From NCBI RefSeq assembly GCF_030409945.1, contig NZ_JAUFQV010000043.1:186001-250000 (forward strand): a stretch of 64,000 bases of DNA, given 5' to 3'. The position numbers and the translations under genes are program-made. The number at the start of each line of letters is the position of its first letter. Position 1 is the first letter of the stretch. Shown in pieces: positions 52,868-62,259 of the stretch. Source of the stretch: Vibrio tapetis subsp. quintayensis. Lineage in GTDB: Bacteria > Pseudomonadota > Gammaproteobacteria > Enterobacterales > Vibrionaceae. The notes below the pieces were generated by a model, which was not told the DNA's origin, made no database searches, and saw nothing but the letters and a program-made list of their open reading frames with translations.

Positions 52868-53467
52868 TTACTTCTTAAGCAAGAAATTAACTAATTGATT
52901 GTACTCTTCAAGACTTGTGATGTTGTCTGGCTTAACAATGTACTTGTTGTTTACCAGTACACCAGGAACCCCTGTTAATGTGCTCGCTTCAAATTGCTTA
53001 TCGAATCGTTTCTGCATTGAATCAACAGCAAACCCTTTGTAAGCGGCATCAAATTTCTTTCCATCGATACCATGATCAACAAAGATTTGGCGAAGCTCTG
53101 TTTCGTTCTTAGGTGCTTTACGTAGGTCATGGATCTGTTTAAACATGACAGGCACCATCTTCTTCTCTACATCAAGCGCAACCATGGTCGCGTAAGCTTT
53201 GGCCATTGGCACGGCCATGTTAGCGCCCATGAAAGCCACATGAACCTTTTGGAACTTAACGTTCTCAGGCAATGACTCTTTCATGTTGTCGATAATGCCT
53301 TCAAACTTATAGCAGTGCGGGCAATAAAAAGAGAAGAACTCGGTCACAACCGGCTTTGTTGCTTTTTGAGTGCTCAATACTTGGTAATGAGTGCCTTCTT
53401 CAAATTGTGCCGCTTGTGCAGTAAAGCTCAACATAAGAGCGGTAAACAGTGTCAGTAATTTTTTCAT
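52868..53467 (-). CDS. dsbA: Thiol:disulfide interchange protein DsbA
   Basis: This periplasmic oxidase introduces disulfide bonds into exported proteins. It has 199 residues with a signal peptide ending TAQAAQ. The active site FYCPHCYKFEG (Cys49 and Cys52) and cis-Pro segment TGVPGVLVNN are clear. The start at 53467 is supported by the signal peptide. A cysteine-rich exported protein gene lies upstream on the same strand, possibly a client or a neighbour without functional link. Confidence 0.93.
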   Translation of the reverse strand: MKKLLTLFTALMLSFTAQAAQFEEGTHYQVLSTQKATKPVVTEFFSFYCPHCYKFEGIIDNMKESLPENVKFQKVHVAFMGANMAVPMAKAYATMVALDVEKKMVPVMFKQIHDLRKAPKNETELRQIFVDHGIDGKKFDAAYKGFAVDSMQKRFDKQFEASTLTGVPGVLVNNKYIVKPDNITSLEEYNQLVNFLLKK

Positions 53468-53580
53468 TCGATCGTTTCTCCAAACGGATTTATCTTGTTT
53501 ATTACCATCTTGTAGGGCACAACGAATTGATCGTCGGGTTGGCCACCAGAGGTAAAATTGTGTAATGGGTTGTTAGGTCG

Positions 53581-53946
53581 TTAGGAGAATAAAATCGGAG
53601 GGCGGTATAACGCTTTAGAGAGTCCAATGGCTTTAAGTTGCAGCTCATAGCTAATAAGAGCCAATGAATGTGACTGTCTTGCTAACTTATCTAGGGGGGA
53701 AGGCGTCGGCAAATTCATCACGCACATCGAGCTGCAGCATTGATGTTTAGCACTGGATTTTGACTTGTGTTCGGTTTTGTTGTCGCAGATGTCAGAAGTG
53801 CTATGGAATATCTCCACAATACTTGGGGTTGGTTCACCGTATTTTTCCCACTCTGGATTACTGGATGCACCAGAAGCCACACTTGACAGCACAAGGGCCA
53901 TTAAAGTGATGGTTGTAATCCAAATTGTGTGGATAAATTTCGGCAT
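53581..53946 (-). CDS. Small Cys-rich exported protein, unknown
   Basis: This 121-residue protein is not recognised. A signal peptide ends near SVASGAS. The middle holds a His/Cys-rich segment (SSAKHQCCSSMC plus an earlier DICDNK) that could bind a metal or form disulfides. The C-terminus LYRPPILF resembles the end of small copper-related exported proteins (DUF2946 type), but the match is weak. It lies 114 bases upstream of dsbA on the same strand. Confidence 0.6.
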   Translation of the reverse strand: MPKFIHTIWITTITLMALVLSSVASGASSNPEWEKYGEPTPSIVEIFHSTSDICDNKTEHKSKSSAKHQCCSSMCVMNLPTPSPLDKLARQSHSLALISYELQLKAIGLSKALYRPPILFS

Positions 53947-54225
53947 AGTGTATTTTGAGCTACTTCAATTATCTGCTTTCTACACCGCAATCATACAGTA
54001 AACCTATTGAAGTCTGTCAAGGTAAATTCACAATTATGTTATCAACTTGAGTAGGTGTAAGTTTGTAAGTTAAAATGTAACAAAAGAACATTTGTATGAT
54101 TATTTAATAATATAATTATCGAAAAATCTGGCGAAATTACCACCAATTAAACCATCGTAACCTAAGGGTTATAGTGGGCTGCAGATGCGATCTAAGCAAT
54201 TTTGACTGTTTTTCCTGCTATCCAT

Positions 54226-54242
54226 CTACCCCTTTAGGGTAG
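54226..54242. promoter_or_regulatory. NarP/NarL-like palindrome upstream of nirB
   Basis: CTACCC-CTTTA-GGGTAG is a perfect inverted repeat made of two heptamers close to the NarL/NarP half-site TACYYMT, but spaced one base closer than the usual 7-2-7. Its centre is about 70 bases before the deduced start. Confidence 0.45.
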
Positions 54243-54255
54243 TTTAATTCTGTAA

Positions 54256-54269
54256 TTGATTTACATCAT
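54256..54269. promoter_or_regulatory. FNR-like site of nirB
   Basis: TTGATTTACATCAT matches TTGAT-N4-ATCAA at 9 of 10 positions. With a -10 like GACAAT at 54292-54297, the site centre would lie at -41.5, the classic activating position. Confidence 0.7.
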
Positions 54270-54335
54270 TTAATAATTTTCTTTCATAAATGACAATCTC
54301 CTTAAATTAAAACATATATTTAACAGGAATCGTTT

Positions 54336-56924
54336 ATGAGCAAGATGAAGTTAGTCATCATCGGTAATGGCATGGTCGGCCATCGCTATATCGAAGATCT
54401 GGTTGAAAAAACAGATGCCGAAACTATGGACATCACTGTTTTTTGTGAGGAACCAAGAGTGGCGTACGACAGGGTTCACCTATCGTCGTACTTTTCTCAC
54501 CACACTGCCGACGAACTTTCTCTTGTTAAAGAAGGGTTCTATCAAAAGCATGGCGTTAACGTATTAATAGGTGAGCGTGCCATTAATATAAATCGCGAAC
54601 GCCAAACGGTTTATTCAAGTACTGGGCGCGAGATTCAATACGATAAGCTGATTCTAGCTACAGGATCATTCCCGTTCGTACCGCCAATTAAAGGTAACGA
54701 AAGCAAAGATTGCTTTGTATACCGTACCATTGAAGATCTTAAAGCGATCGAAGCAACCGCGAAGAAAAGCAAAAGCGGCGTCGTTATAGGTGGTGGTTTA
54801 CTTGGCTTGGAAGCAGCTGGTGCATTAAAGGCATTGGGTGTCACTACGCATGTTGTTGAATTTGCTCCCGTACTTATGGCAGAACAGCTTGATCAACAAG
54901 GCGGTCTTCAACTTCGCAATAAAATTGAGCGTATGGGTGTGCAAGTCCACACCAGCAAAAACACGCTAGAAATCGTTGCAGAAGGAAGTGAAGCTCGTAA
55001 TGTGATGCGTTTTGCTGACGGTACTGAGCTAGAAACCGACTTTATCGTATTCTCTGCAGGTATTCGCCCGCAAGACAAACTGGCTCGTCAAATGGGCTTA
55101 GGTATTGCCCCTCGTGGTGGTATCGAGGTGAACAACCATTGTCAAACAACCGATGAAAACATCTACGCGATTGGCGAGTGTGCTTCATGGAACCGTACCT
55201 TCTACGGCTTGGTTGCTCCAGGTTATAAAATGGCAACGGTTGCTGTTGATCACTTAGTTGGTAACGAAAGTGAATTTGAAGGTGCAGACATGAGCGCGAA
55301 GCTGAAATTGCTTGGCGTGAAAGTAGGCAGCATCGGCGATGCAAATGGTCGTACTCCAGGTTGTAAGAGCTACGTTTACCAAAATGAAGAAGACGAAGTG
55401 TATAAGCGCATTATCGTTTCTGAAGACGGCAAGCAATTGCTTGGTGCTGTAATGGTCGGCGACACCTCTGACTACGGCGACTTGCTACAGCTTAAGTTAA
55501 ACAACATTGAACTGCCCAAACACCCAGACACGTTGATCCTTCCTTCTCACGCTGGTGCGGAAAAACCATCATTAGGTGCCGATTCGTTACCTGACAGTGC
55601 GGTGATTTGTTCTTGTTTTGATGTAACCAAAGCCAAAATTGCTCAAGCGGTTGCTGACGGTCACCATACTTTAGGTGATATTAAAGCGGTGACGGGAGCA
55701 GGGACTGGCTGTGGCGGTTGCATTCCACTTGTGACATCGGTTCTGAATGCAGAACTGGCTAAGTCTGGCGTTGAAGTGAAAAACGATGTGTGTGAGCACT
55801 TCGCTTATTCTCGTCAAGAGCTTTTCCACCTGATCCGCATTGAAGAAATCAAAACATTCGATGAGCTGTTAGAGAAATACGGTAAAGGTTACGGTTGTGA
55901 AGTGTGTAAACCACTTGCAGGTTCTATCTTAGCGTCTTGCTGGGGTGAGCACATCCTAAAACCTGAGTTGGTGAAGCTGCACGATACTAATGACAACTTC
56001 CTCGGCAACATTCAAAAAGATGGGACTTATTCAGTTATCCCACGTATGGCGGGTGGTGAAGTGACACCACAAGCGCTAAGTGTGCTAGCAGACGTAGCGG
56101 CTGAGTACAACTTATACACCAAGATCACGGGCGCACAGCGTATTGGTTTGTTCGGTGCTCAAAAAGACGATTTACCAGCGATTTGGAAAAAACTGATAGC
56201 AGCCGGTTATGAAACGGGTCAAGCGTATGCGAAAGCGCTTCGTATGGCGAAAACCTGTGTAGGTTCTACTTGGTGTCGCTACGGTGTGCAAGATTCTGTC
56301 GGTCTCGGTGTGCTGATCGAAAACCGCTACAAAGGCATTCGTACTCCTCATAAGATGAAATTTGGTGTGTCAGGTTGTACTCGTGAGTGTGCGGAAGCGC
56401 AAGGTAAAGATCTTGGCATCATCGCAACTGATGCGGGTTGGAACATGTACGTATGTGGTAACGGTGGTATGAAGCCGCGTCACGCAGACTTATTAGCTAC
56501 CGACCTAGACCAAGAAACGCTTATCAAGTACATCGACCGCTTCATGATGTTCTACATCCGCACTGCAGCACCACTACAACGTACATCCGTCTGGATGGAT
56601 AACCTTGAAGGTGGCGTTGATTACCTGCGTGAAGTCATCGTAGACAACAAGTTAGGTCTTAATGGCCAACTTGAAGCAGACGTTGCGGCATTGGTTGGTA
56701 ACTTTACTTGTGAGTGGACCAATACGATTAATGATGAAGCTCAACTAACACGCTTCTCGCATTTCATTAACTCGGATGAGCGTGATAGCAACGTACAGTT
56801 TGTTGAAGCTCGTGAGCAACATCGCCCAGCGACTTACACAGAAAAATATCCTGAAGCAAAAGGCGACATTCTTCATGTTGCTCTAACTGACACTGTTCTA
56901 ACTGACACAGTAGCGGAGGTTTAA
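54336..56924 (+). CDS. nirB: Nitrite reductase (NADH) large subunit NirB
   Basis: This cytoplasmic enzyme of 862 residues reduces nitrite to ammonium with NADH, using FAD, iron-sulphur and siroheme. N-terminal pyridine-nucleotide oxidoreductase motifs are MKLVIIGNGMVGHRYIEDL and GVVIGGGLLGLEAAGAL. A BFD-like [2Fe-2S] region has SAVICSCFDVTKAK and GCGGCIPL. The siroheme/4Fe-4S part has CVGSTWCRYG and GCTRECAEAQGKDLG. NirD follows 2 bases later. The operon continues with a nitrite channel and the siroheme synthesis gene cobA. Confidence 0.95.
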   Translation: MSKMKLVIIGNGMVGHRYIEDLVEKTDAETMDITVFCEEPRVAYDRVHLSSYFSHHTADELSLVKEGFYQKHGVNVLIGERAININRERQTVYSSTGREIQYDKLILATGSFPFVPPIKGNESKDCFVYRTIEDLKAIEATAKKSKSGVVIGGGLLGLEAAGALKALGVTTHVVEFAPVLMAEQLDQQGGLQLRNKIERMGVQVHTSKNTLEIVAEGSEARNVMRFADGTELETDFIVFSAGIRPQDKLARQMGLGIAPRGGIEVNNHCQTTDENIYAIGECASWNRTFYGLVAPGYKMATVAVDHLVGNESEFEGADMSAKLKLLGVKVGSIGDANGRTPGCKSYVYQNEEDEVYKRIIVSEDGKQLLGAVMVGDTSDYGDLLQLKLNNIELPKHPDTLILPSHAGAEKPSLGADSLPDSAVICSCFDVTKAKIAQAVADGHHTLGDIKAVTGAGTGCGGCIPLVTSVLNAELAKSGVEVKNDVCEHFAYSRQELFHLIRIEEIKTFDELLEKYGKGYGCEVCKPLAGSILASCWGEHILKPELVKLHDTNDNFLGNIQKDGTYSVIPRMAGGEVTPQALSVLADVAAEYNLYTKITGAQRIGLFGAQKDDLPAIWKKLIAAGYETGQAYAKALRMAKTCVGSTWCRYGVQDSVGLGVLIENRYKGIRTPHKMKFGVSGCTRECAEAQGKDLGIIATDAGWNMYVCGNGGMKPRHADLLATDLDQETLIKYIDRFMMFYIRTAAPLQRTSVWMDNLEGGVDYLREVIVDNKLGLNGQLEADVAALVGNFTCEWTNTINDEAQLTRFSHFINSDERDSNVQFVEAREQHRPATYTEKYPEAKGDILHVALTDTVLTDTVAEV

Positions 56925-56926
56925 TC

Positions 56927-57265
56927 ATGGCTAACGGTAAAGCAGCATTTCAATCAATTTGTGATATCGCAAACATTATCCCTGGCACCGGAGTTTGTGC
57001 GTTGTTCAATGGCGAGCAAGTGGCTATCTTCCGCCCAACAGACGCTGAAGAAGTGTTTGCAATCAGCAATACCGACCCATTTGCACAGTCCAATGTGTTG
57101 TCGCGTGGTCTGATTTGCCAACATAAAGACGAGCTTTGGGTAGCAAGCCCACTTAAGAAGCAACGCTTCAATTTGAAAACAGGCCAGTGCATGGAAGACG
57201 AGCTTTTTAATGTGAAAGCATACAAAGCTCGCGTTCAGAAAGGCACGGTAGAATTAAGTGCTTGA
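56927..57265 (+). CDS. nirD: Nitrite reductase small subunit NirD
   Basis: This 112-residue Rieske-like small subunit of NirBD is typical for the family in length. The Rieske Cys/His pattern is largely lost (ICQHKDELWVASPLKKQRF is seen), as usual in NirD. It starts 2 bases after the nirB stop, with GGAGG upstream. Confidence 0.93.
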   Translation: MANGKAAFQSICDIANIIPGTGVCALFNGEQVAIFRPTDAEEVFAISNTDPFAQSNVLSRGLICQHKDELWVASPLKKQRFNLKTGQCMEDELFNVKAYKARVQKGTVELSA

Positions 57266-57271
57266 TGTGAA

Positions 57272-57330
57272 GTGCTAAAAGCGAAGTTTCTAAGTTCTTA
57301 CTTAGCTTTTAGTACCTAGCTTTTAGCATT
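57272..57330. repeat. Nested inverted repeat with tandem TAGCTTTTAG units
   Basis: TGCTAAAAGC (57273-57282) pairs perfectly with GCTTTTAGCA (57319-57328), and CTAAG (57290-57294) with CTTAG (57301-57305) forms an inner stem. The right arm holds two direct copies of TAGCTTTTAG (57303-57312 and 57317-57326). It lies just after nirD and may lower expression of the channel gene, or be a dispersed repeat. Confidence 0.6.
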
Positions 57331-57430
57331 TCGAAAAATTGATAGATCAAGGGTTTCGGATGCGACATCCGTTATTCGGAGCCTTTTCCTATCAACTTTT
57401 AATTTTAACTTTTGTAAATAAGGACACACT

Positions 57431-58282
57431 ATGTCTGCTTTAAAACCTGCTGAATTTGTTCAAACGATGATCGATGTTGGTGAAGCGAAAACCAAAACCA
57501 GTACTCGTGATCTTCTGATCCGCGGAACCATGGCTGGTATCATCTTATCTCTAGCGGTGGTTGTTGCTATCACCACTATTGTTCAAACAGGCATTGGCAT
57601 CGTGGGCGCACTCGTATTCCCTGTTGGCTTTTGTATTCTTAGCCTAATGGGTTATGACTTAGTTACTGGCGTATTTGGTCTTGCTCCGTTGGCAAAATTT
57701 GATAACCGCCCAGGCATCACTTGGGGCCGTATTTTACGTTGTTGGGGTCTTGTTGGTCTAGGTAACCTTATTGGTTCTTTGATTGTGGCTTTCCTAGTCG
57801 CTATTTCGTTGACGAACAACTTCTCTATTGATCCAAATGCAGTGGCACAAAAGTTCATTGCAGTGTCGACTGCTCGTACTGTGGGTTTTGAAAATCTAGG
57901 CGCTGATGGCTGGATCACTTGTTTTGTTCGCGGTATTTTCTGTAACTTGATGGTATGTCTTGGTGTTATCGGAAATATGACGGCACGTTCAGTAGCTGGC
58001 AAAATTGCAGCAATGTGGCTACCAATCTTCATCTTCTTCGCGTTGGTATTTGAGCACACAGTAGTAAACATGTTCCTATTCCCATTGGGCATGATTTTGG
58101 GTGCAGATTTTGGCATTGTGACTTGGTTGAACTTCAACCTAATTCCAACCATTCTAGGTAACATCGTGGGTGGTTTGGTGTTTACTTGTATTCCTCTTTA
58201 CCTGACACACGCAAAAACAGCACCGTCACTAGGTAACGAAACAGCAGATAAATCTGAGCCAGCACTGCGCACTCAGTCTTAA
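57431..58282 (+). CDS. nirC: Formate/nitrite transporter family channel (NirC-like)
   Basis: This 283-residue inner-membrane pentameric channel has six helices. The position in the nir operon points to nitrite import (and possibly export). The FNT motifs are partly visible, such as NLIGSLIVAFLV and GIFCNLMVCLGVIGNMTA. The N-terminus is hydrophilic for about 25 residues. A 165-base gap with a repeat separates it from nirD, and a strong terminator follows it. Confidence 0.88.
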   Translation: MSALKPAEFVQTMIDVGEAKTKTSTRDLLIRGTMAGIILSLAVVVAITTIVQTGIGIVGALVFPVGFCILSLMGYDLVTGVFGLAPLAKFDNRPGITWGRILRCWGLVGLGNLIGSLIVAFLVAISLTNNFSIDPNAVAQKFIAVSTARTVGFENLGADGWITCFVRGIFCNLMVCLGVIGNMTARSVAGKIAAMWLPIFIFFALVFEHTVVNMFLFPLGMILGADFGIVTWLNFNLIPTILGNIVGGLVFTCIPLYLTHAKTAPSLGNETADKSEPALRTQS

Positions 58283-58286
58283 TTAG

Positions 58287-58325
58287 AATTGGCCTCATCT
58301 TTATAGGTGAGGCCAATTTGTTTGT
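58287..58325 (+). terminator. Terminator after nirC
   Basis: AATTGGCCTCA (58287-58297) pairs with TGAGGCCAATT (58308-58318), followed by TGTTTGTG. It separates nirC from cobA, which then needs read-through or its own promoter. Confidence 0.8.
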
Positions 58326-58458
58326 GAATTTAATAACTTGGTTATAAAAAGTACGAATTCAATTTGTTTTTAAGCTCTTTGTTTCTATAAGCATAGTTTA
58401 GAGATATCCTCGCTGAGTTTTACTCTTTATACCCAAATTTGAACTGTTAGGCACTTCT

Positions 58459-59223
58459 ATGACTACCGATCACACATCTTGTAAACGCGGTTTTGTTTCT
58501 CTTGTTGGTGCAGGACCGGGCGATCCTGATCTTTTGACGATGAAAGGATACCGTGTTCTTAAAAACGCCGATGTCGTGGTCTACGACCGCTTGGTTTCGA
58601 AAGAGATTATTGCACTAGCCAACGATAACGCAGAGTTGATTTATGTCGGTAAAAAACTTGACCATCACTGCGTGCCTCAAGGCCAGATCAATCAAATTTT
58701 GGTGGATAAGGCGAATGAAGGTAAAAGTGTGGTACGTCTTAAAGGTGGTGATTCGTTTATCTTTGGTCGTGGTGGAGAAGAGCTAGAAACCTTGGCTGAA
58801 AACAATCTGTCGTTTGAAGTTGTTCCGGGCATCACTGCAGCAGCAGGTGCAACGGCGTATGCTGGCATTCCACTGACTCATCGAGATCACGCGCAAAGTG
58901 TGCAGTTCATTACTGGGCATTTACAAAAGGATGGTCAAGATATCCAATGGTCTTCTTTGGCTCAGCCCAATAATACCTTGGTATTCTACATGGGCTTGAA
59001 ACAATCTGGCCATATTACCGAGAAGCTACTCGAAAACGGCCTAAAATCAGACATGCCATGTGCCATTATTCAGCAAGGCACAACGGCTTCTCAAAAAGTG
59101 TTTACTTGCACGCTTGCAGAATTAGCGAAAACAGCACAACAAGCGATTAGCCCGTCTTTAATCGTGGTTGGTGAGGTAACGAAGCTACACAGCAAACTGG
59201 ATTGGTTCGAGTCGAACGCTTAA
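58459..59223 (+). CDS. cobA: Uroporphyrinogen-III C-methyltransferase
   Basis: This enzyme methylates uroporphyrinogen III to precorrin-2 with S-adenosylmethionine, the first step to siroheme needed by NirB. It is the short single-domain SUMT of 254 residues, without the CysG dehydrogenase/chelatase part. Motifs are VGAGPGDPDLLTMKG, the RLKGGDSFIFGRGGEE loop, and FYMGLKQSG. The nir neighbourhood supports this role. Confidence 0.95.
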   Translation: MTTDHTSCKRGFVSLVGAGPGDPDLLTMKGYRVLKNADVVVYDRLVSKEIIALANDNAELIYVGKKLDHHCVPQGQINQILVDKANEGKSVVRLKGGDSFIFGRGGEELETLAENNLSFEVVPGITAAAGATAYAGIPLTHRDHAQSVQFITGHLQKDGQDIQWSSLAQPNNTLVFYMGLKQSGHITEKLLENGLKSDMPCAIIQQGTTASQKVFTCTLAELAKTAQQAISPSLIVVGEVTKLHSKLDWFESNA

Positions 59224-59364
59224 TTGTGATTCTTTTTGCAACAAACATGTGAATTGAGAGCTATATATCTAATAAAGGACGCAGGATAGAATAAGGTAAT
59301 AACAACTAGGCTACATATGAATAACAATATGCCTGGGTGAAATTCATGAAGCTGGAAGACAATC

Positions 59365-62199
59365 ATGCAATTACCTTACTCTACCTTGATAGAAACATTG
59401 GAAGTTCGCGTTGCCAAACAACGCATCATTACCGATCCAACGCTTACCTTAGCTTATGGTACTGACGCTAGTTTTTACCGATTAGTACCTAAGCTAGTGG
59501 TTCAACTCGATAACCTCGATGAGGTGATCTACACCTTACAATCCTGTCATCAACTCAATATCCCTGTGACCTTCCGTGCAGCCGGCACTAGCCTGTCTGG
59601 TCAAGCGCTGTCTGATTCCGTTCTTATTACCCTCACGACTAACTGGCGAAATCACAAAATACTGAATGACGGAGAGCAGGTTTGGTTACAACCCGGTGTA
59701 ATAGGGGCTGATGCCAATAAATATCTTGCCCCGTATGGCCGAAAAATTGGACCAGATCCTGCTTCGATAAACACGTGTAAAGTCGGGGGCATCGCTGCGA
59801 ATAATGCGTCAGGCATGTGTTGTGGTACGGCGCAAAATAGTTATCAGACCTTAGCGGGAATGACGGTTGTATTTGCTGATGGCACGGTATTAAACACCCT
59901 TGATAAGCAAAGCATTGCGGCTTTTGAATCCAGCCATAGTGACATGCTCAACGAGTTGGTTTTGTTGGCGAAAAGCTGTCGGAGTAATCCTGATCTTGCG
60001 GATAAAATTCGCCATAAATATCGATTAAAAAATACCACAGGTTATAGCCTCAACGCTCTCGTAGACTTCGAATCATCCATCGACATTTTGCAGCATCTCC
60101 TTATTGGTTCGGAAGGCACGCTTGGTTTCATTGCTGATATTACCTACAACACCGTTATTGATCATGTTTACAAAGCGTCAGGCTTGTTTGTATTTGCTGA
60201 TATAGAAAGCACGTGCTTGGCTGTAAGTGAGCTCAGTAAAACAGGGGTTGCTGCCGTAGAATTGATGGACAGTCGTTCGCTAGCATCGGTAGCAGATAAA
60301 CCAGGAATGCCGGAATTTATTGCAAAGCTTGGGGCAGAAGGCAACCAAGAAGCAGCGGCGTTACTGATTGAGTTACACGCGGAAAACGAAGCAGATTTAC
60401 AGTCTCAAATTGATGAATCTCTTGCGCTTATCGCTCCGTATTGTCCAATTGAGCAAATTGACTTTAGCCGCGATGCAAAGATATGTGAGCAACTATGGGC
60501 GATTCGTAAAGGCTTATTCCCGGCAGTCGGAGCAGTACGCGAAACTGGAACAACCGTGATCATCGAAGATGTGGCGTTCCCTATTGAAAAACTGGCTCCC
60601 GCCGTACGAGAGTTGCAAGAGTTGTTTATCCAGTTTGATTACCATGAAGCGATAATCTTTGGTCATGCGTTAGCTGGAAATTTACACTTTGTGTTTACCC
60701 AAGCATTTGATACCGATAAAGAAGTCAATCGCTATAGTGATTTCATGGATGCGGTTGCGCAGTTGGTTGCCGTCGATTATCAAGGGTCACTCAAAGCAGA
60801 GCATGGTACCGGCCGTAACATGGCACCATTTGTTGAGTTAGAGTGGGGCGCTGAAGGTTACGCGCTTATGCAGTCAATTAAGTGCATCTTTGACAAGACA
60901 GGTATCTTAAATCCTGGTGTTATTCTCAATGACGATACTCAATCTCATATTAAAGATCTAAAAGCGATGCCTGCCGCAGACGAGCTAATAGATAAATGTA
61001 TAGAGTGTGGCTTTTGTGAACCGGTGTGCCCATCGAGAAACCTGTCGCTAACACCTAGACAACGCAATAGTATTTATCGTGAAATCAGTCGTTTACGTCG
61101 GACCCAAGAAGATCCTGTTCGGTTGGCAGAGATGGAGAAATCGTACCAATATTACGGAATCGACACTTGTGCTGCAACAGGGTTATGCGCCGATCGCTGC
61201 CCGGTGGGGATCAATACCGGTGATTTGATGCGAAAATTACGTCAACAACATTCACCAACAGCAAAACGTATTGCAAGTTGGAGTGCGAAACACTTTGATG
61301 GCATTACGGCGACAACTCGTGTTGGACTGAGCGCCGCGAATGCGATGCACTCGGTTATAGGTACCAAAAATATGGCGGCGGTAACCGGTGTTGCCCGCAC
61401 GTTGTCAGGCAATAGAATTCCATTGTGGACGCCCAACATGCCCTTATCGGCCGGCGCTTTGCCGACGCTGAACAATATGAAGATAAAGTCAGTTAAGAAA
61501 GACAAAGTGGTTTATTTCCCTAGCTGCGCATCTCGTAACATGGGGCCAGAGAAAGGTGCACAAGATACACGACCTTTGGTTGATGTGACGGTGTCACTAC
61601 TTGCTAAGGCGGGTTACGATATTGTTATGCCGGAAGATCTCAATAGCCAGTGTTGTGGAATGCCGTATAAGAGTAAAGGGTTTGTGGAAACTGCACAAAG
61701 CAAAGCACAACAACTTGAAGAAGCACTTTGGCAGGCAACAGAGGAGGGGAAATATCCGGTACTCATGGATACCAGCCCATGTGCAAGTTTAACTAAGGAA
61801 ACGCTCACTAAAAAGATATCGGTGTATGAACCGTTTCAGTTTGTTGCAGAATTTGCGATGCCACGATTGAAGATCAAAAAACAACCTGAACCAGTCATGC
61901 TTCACATCACCTGTACTTCGCGCCGCAACGGATTAGCTTCTGTTATGCAACGGGTTATTGAAAGTTGTGCAGAACAAGTGGTGATTCCCGAAGACATCAT
62001 GTGCTGCGGATTCGCAGGAGACAAAGGGTTTACAACTCCAGAGCTAAACGCCTCCGCTCTGGCACCTTTAAAACCTCAAGTACCGGATGACTGTATTGAA
62101 GGGTACTCCAACAGTCGGACTTGCGAAATTGGTTTGTCACAACACAGTGGCATAGAGTATCGCTCGATTTTGTATTTGGTTGATAAGGTCAGCGCGTAG
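59365..62199 (+). CDS. FAD/Fe-S oxidoreductase, D-lactate dehydrogenase type
   Basis: This large membrane-associated protein of 944 residues has an N-terminal FAD_binding_4 domain (TFRAAGTSLSGQALSDSVLI), a flavin-oxidase C-domain (about 230-500; FGHALAGNLHFVF, then LKAEHGTGRNMAPF), a 4Fe-4S ferredoxin module (CIECGFCEPVCPSR and CAATGLCADRCPVG), and two CCG motifs (CCGMPYKSKG and CCGFAGDKGF). This layout is that of the D-lactate dehydrogenase / glycolate-oxidase-like Dld-II proteins; other 2-hydroxyacids are possible. It stands alone after cobA. Confidence 0.88.
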   Translation: MQLPYSTLIETLEVRVAKQRIITDPTLTLAYGTDASFYRLVPKLVVQLDNLDEVIYTLQSCHQLNIPVTFRAAGTSLSGQALSDSVLITLTTNWRNHKILNDGEQVWLQPGVIGADANKYLAPYGRKIGPDPASINTCKVGGIAANNASGMCCGTAQNSYQTLAGMTVVFADGTVLNTLDKQSIAAFESSHSDMLNELVLLAKSCRSNPDLADKIRHKYRLKNTTGYSLNALVDFESSIDILQHLLIGSEGTLGFIADITYNTVIDHVYKASGLFVFADIESTCLAVSELSKTGVAAVELMDSRSLASVADKPGMPEFIAKLGAEGNQEAAALLIELHAENEADLQSQIDESLALIAPYCPIEQIDFSRDAKICEQLWAIRKGLFPAVGAVRETGTTVIIEDVAFPIEKLAPAVRELQELFIQFDYHEAIIFGHALAGNLHFVFTQAFDTDKEVNRYSDFMDAVAQLVAVDYQGSLKAEHGTGRNMAPFVELEWGAEGYALMQSIKCIFDKTGILNPGVILNDDTQSHIKDLKAMPAADELIDKCIECGFCEPVCPSRNLSLTPRQRNSIYREISRLRRTQEDPVRLAEMEKSYQYYGIDTCAATGLCADRCPVGINTGDLMRKLRQQHSPTAKRIASWSAKHFDGITATTRVGLSAANAMHSVIGTKNMAAVTGVARTLSGNRIPLWTPNMPLSAGALPTLNNMKIKSVKKDKVVYFPSCASRNMGPEKGAQDTRPLVDVTVSLLAKAGYDIVMPEDLNSQCCGMPYKSKGFVETAQSKAQQLEEALWQATEEGKYPVLMDTSPCASLTKETLTKKISVYEPFQFVAEFAMPRLKIKKQPEPVMLHITCTSRRNGLASVMQRVIESCAEQVVIPEDIMCCGFAGDKGFTTPELNASALAPLKPQVPDDCIEGYSNSRTCEIGLSQHSGIEYRSILYLVDKVSA

Positions 62200-62259
62200 A
62201 GGCTATATTGGAGTATGGTGAGTTTTAAACTCAGATAAATAGAAATTGTAGGGAAGCAA

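Larger units (their letters stand above)
53947..54335. other. Intergenic control region of the nir operon
   Basis: This 389-base AT-rich region between divergent genes holds an FNR-like site (54256-54269) and a NarP-like palindrome (54226-54242). The nirB transcription start is deduced near 54304. Further upstream, near 54157-54174, a related phrase TAACCTAAGGGTTA is seen. Confidence 0.55.
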
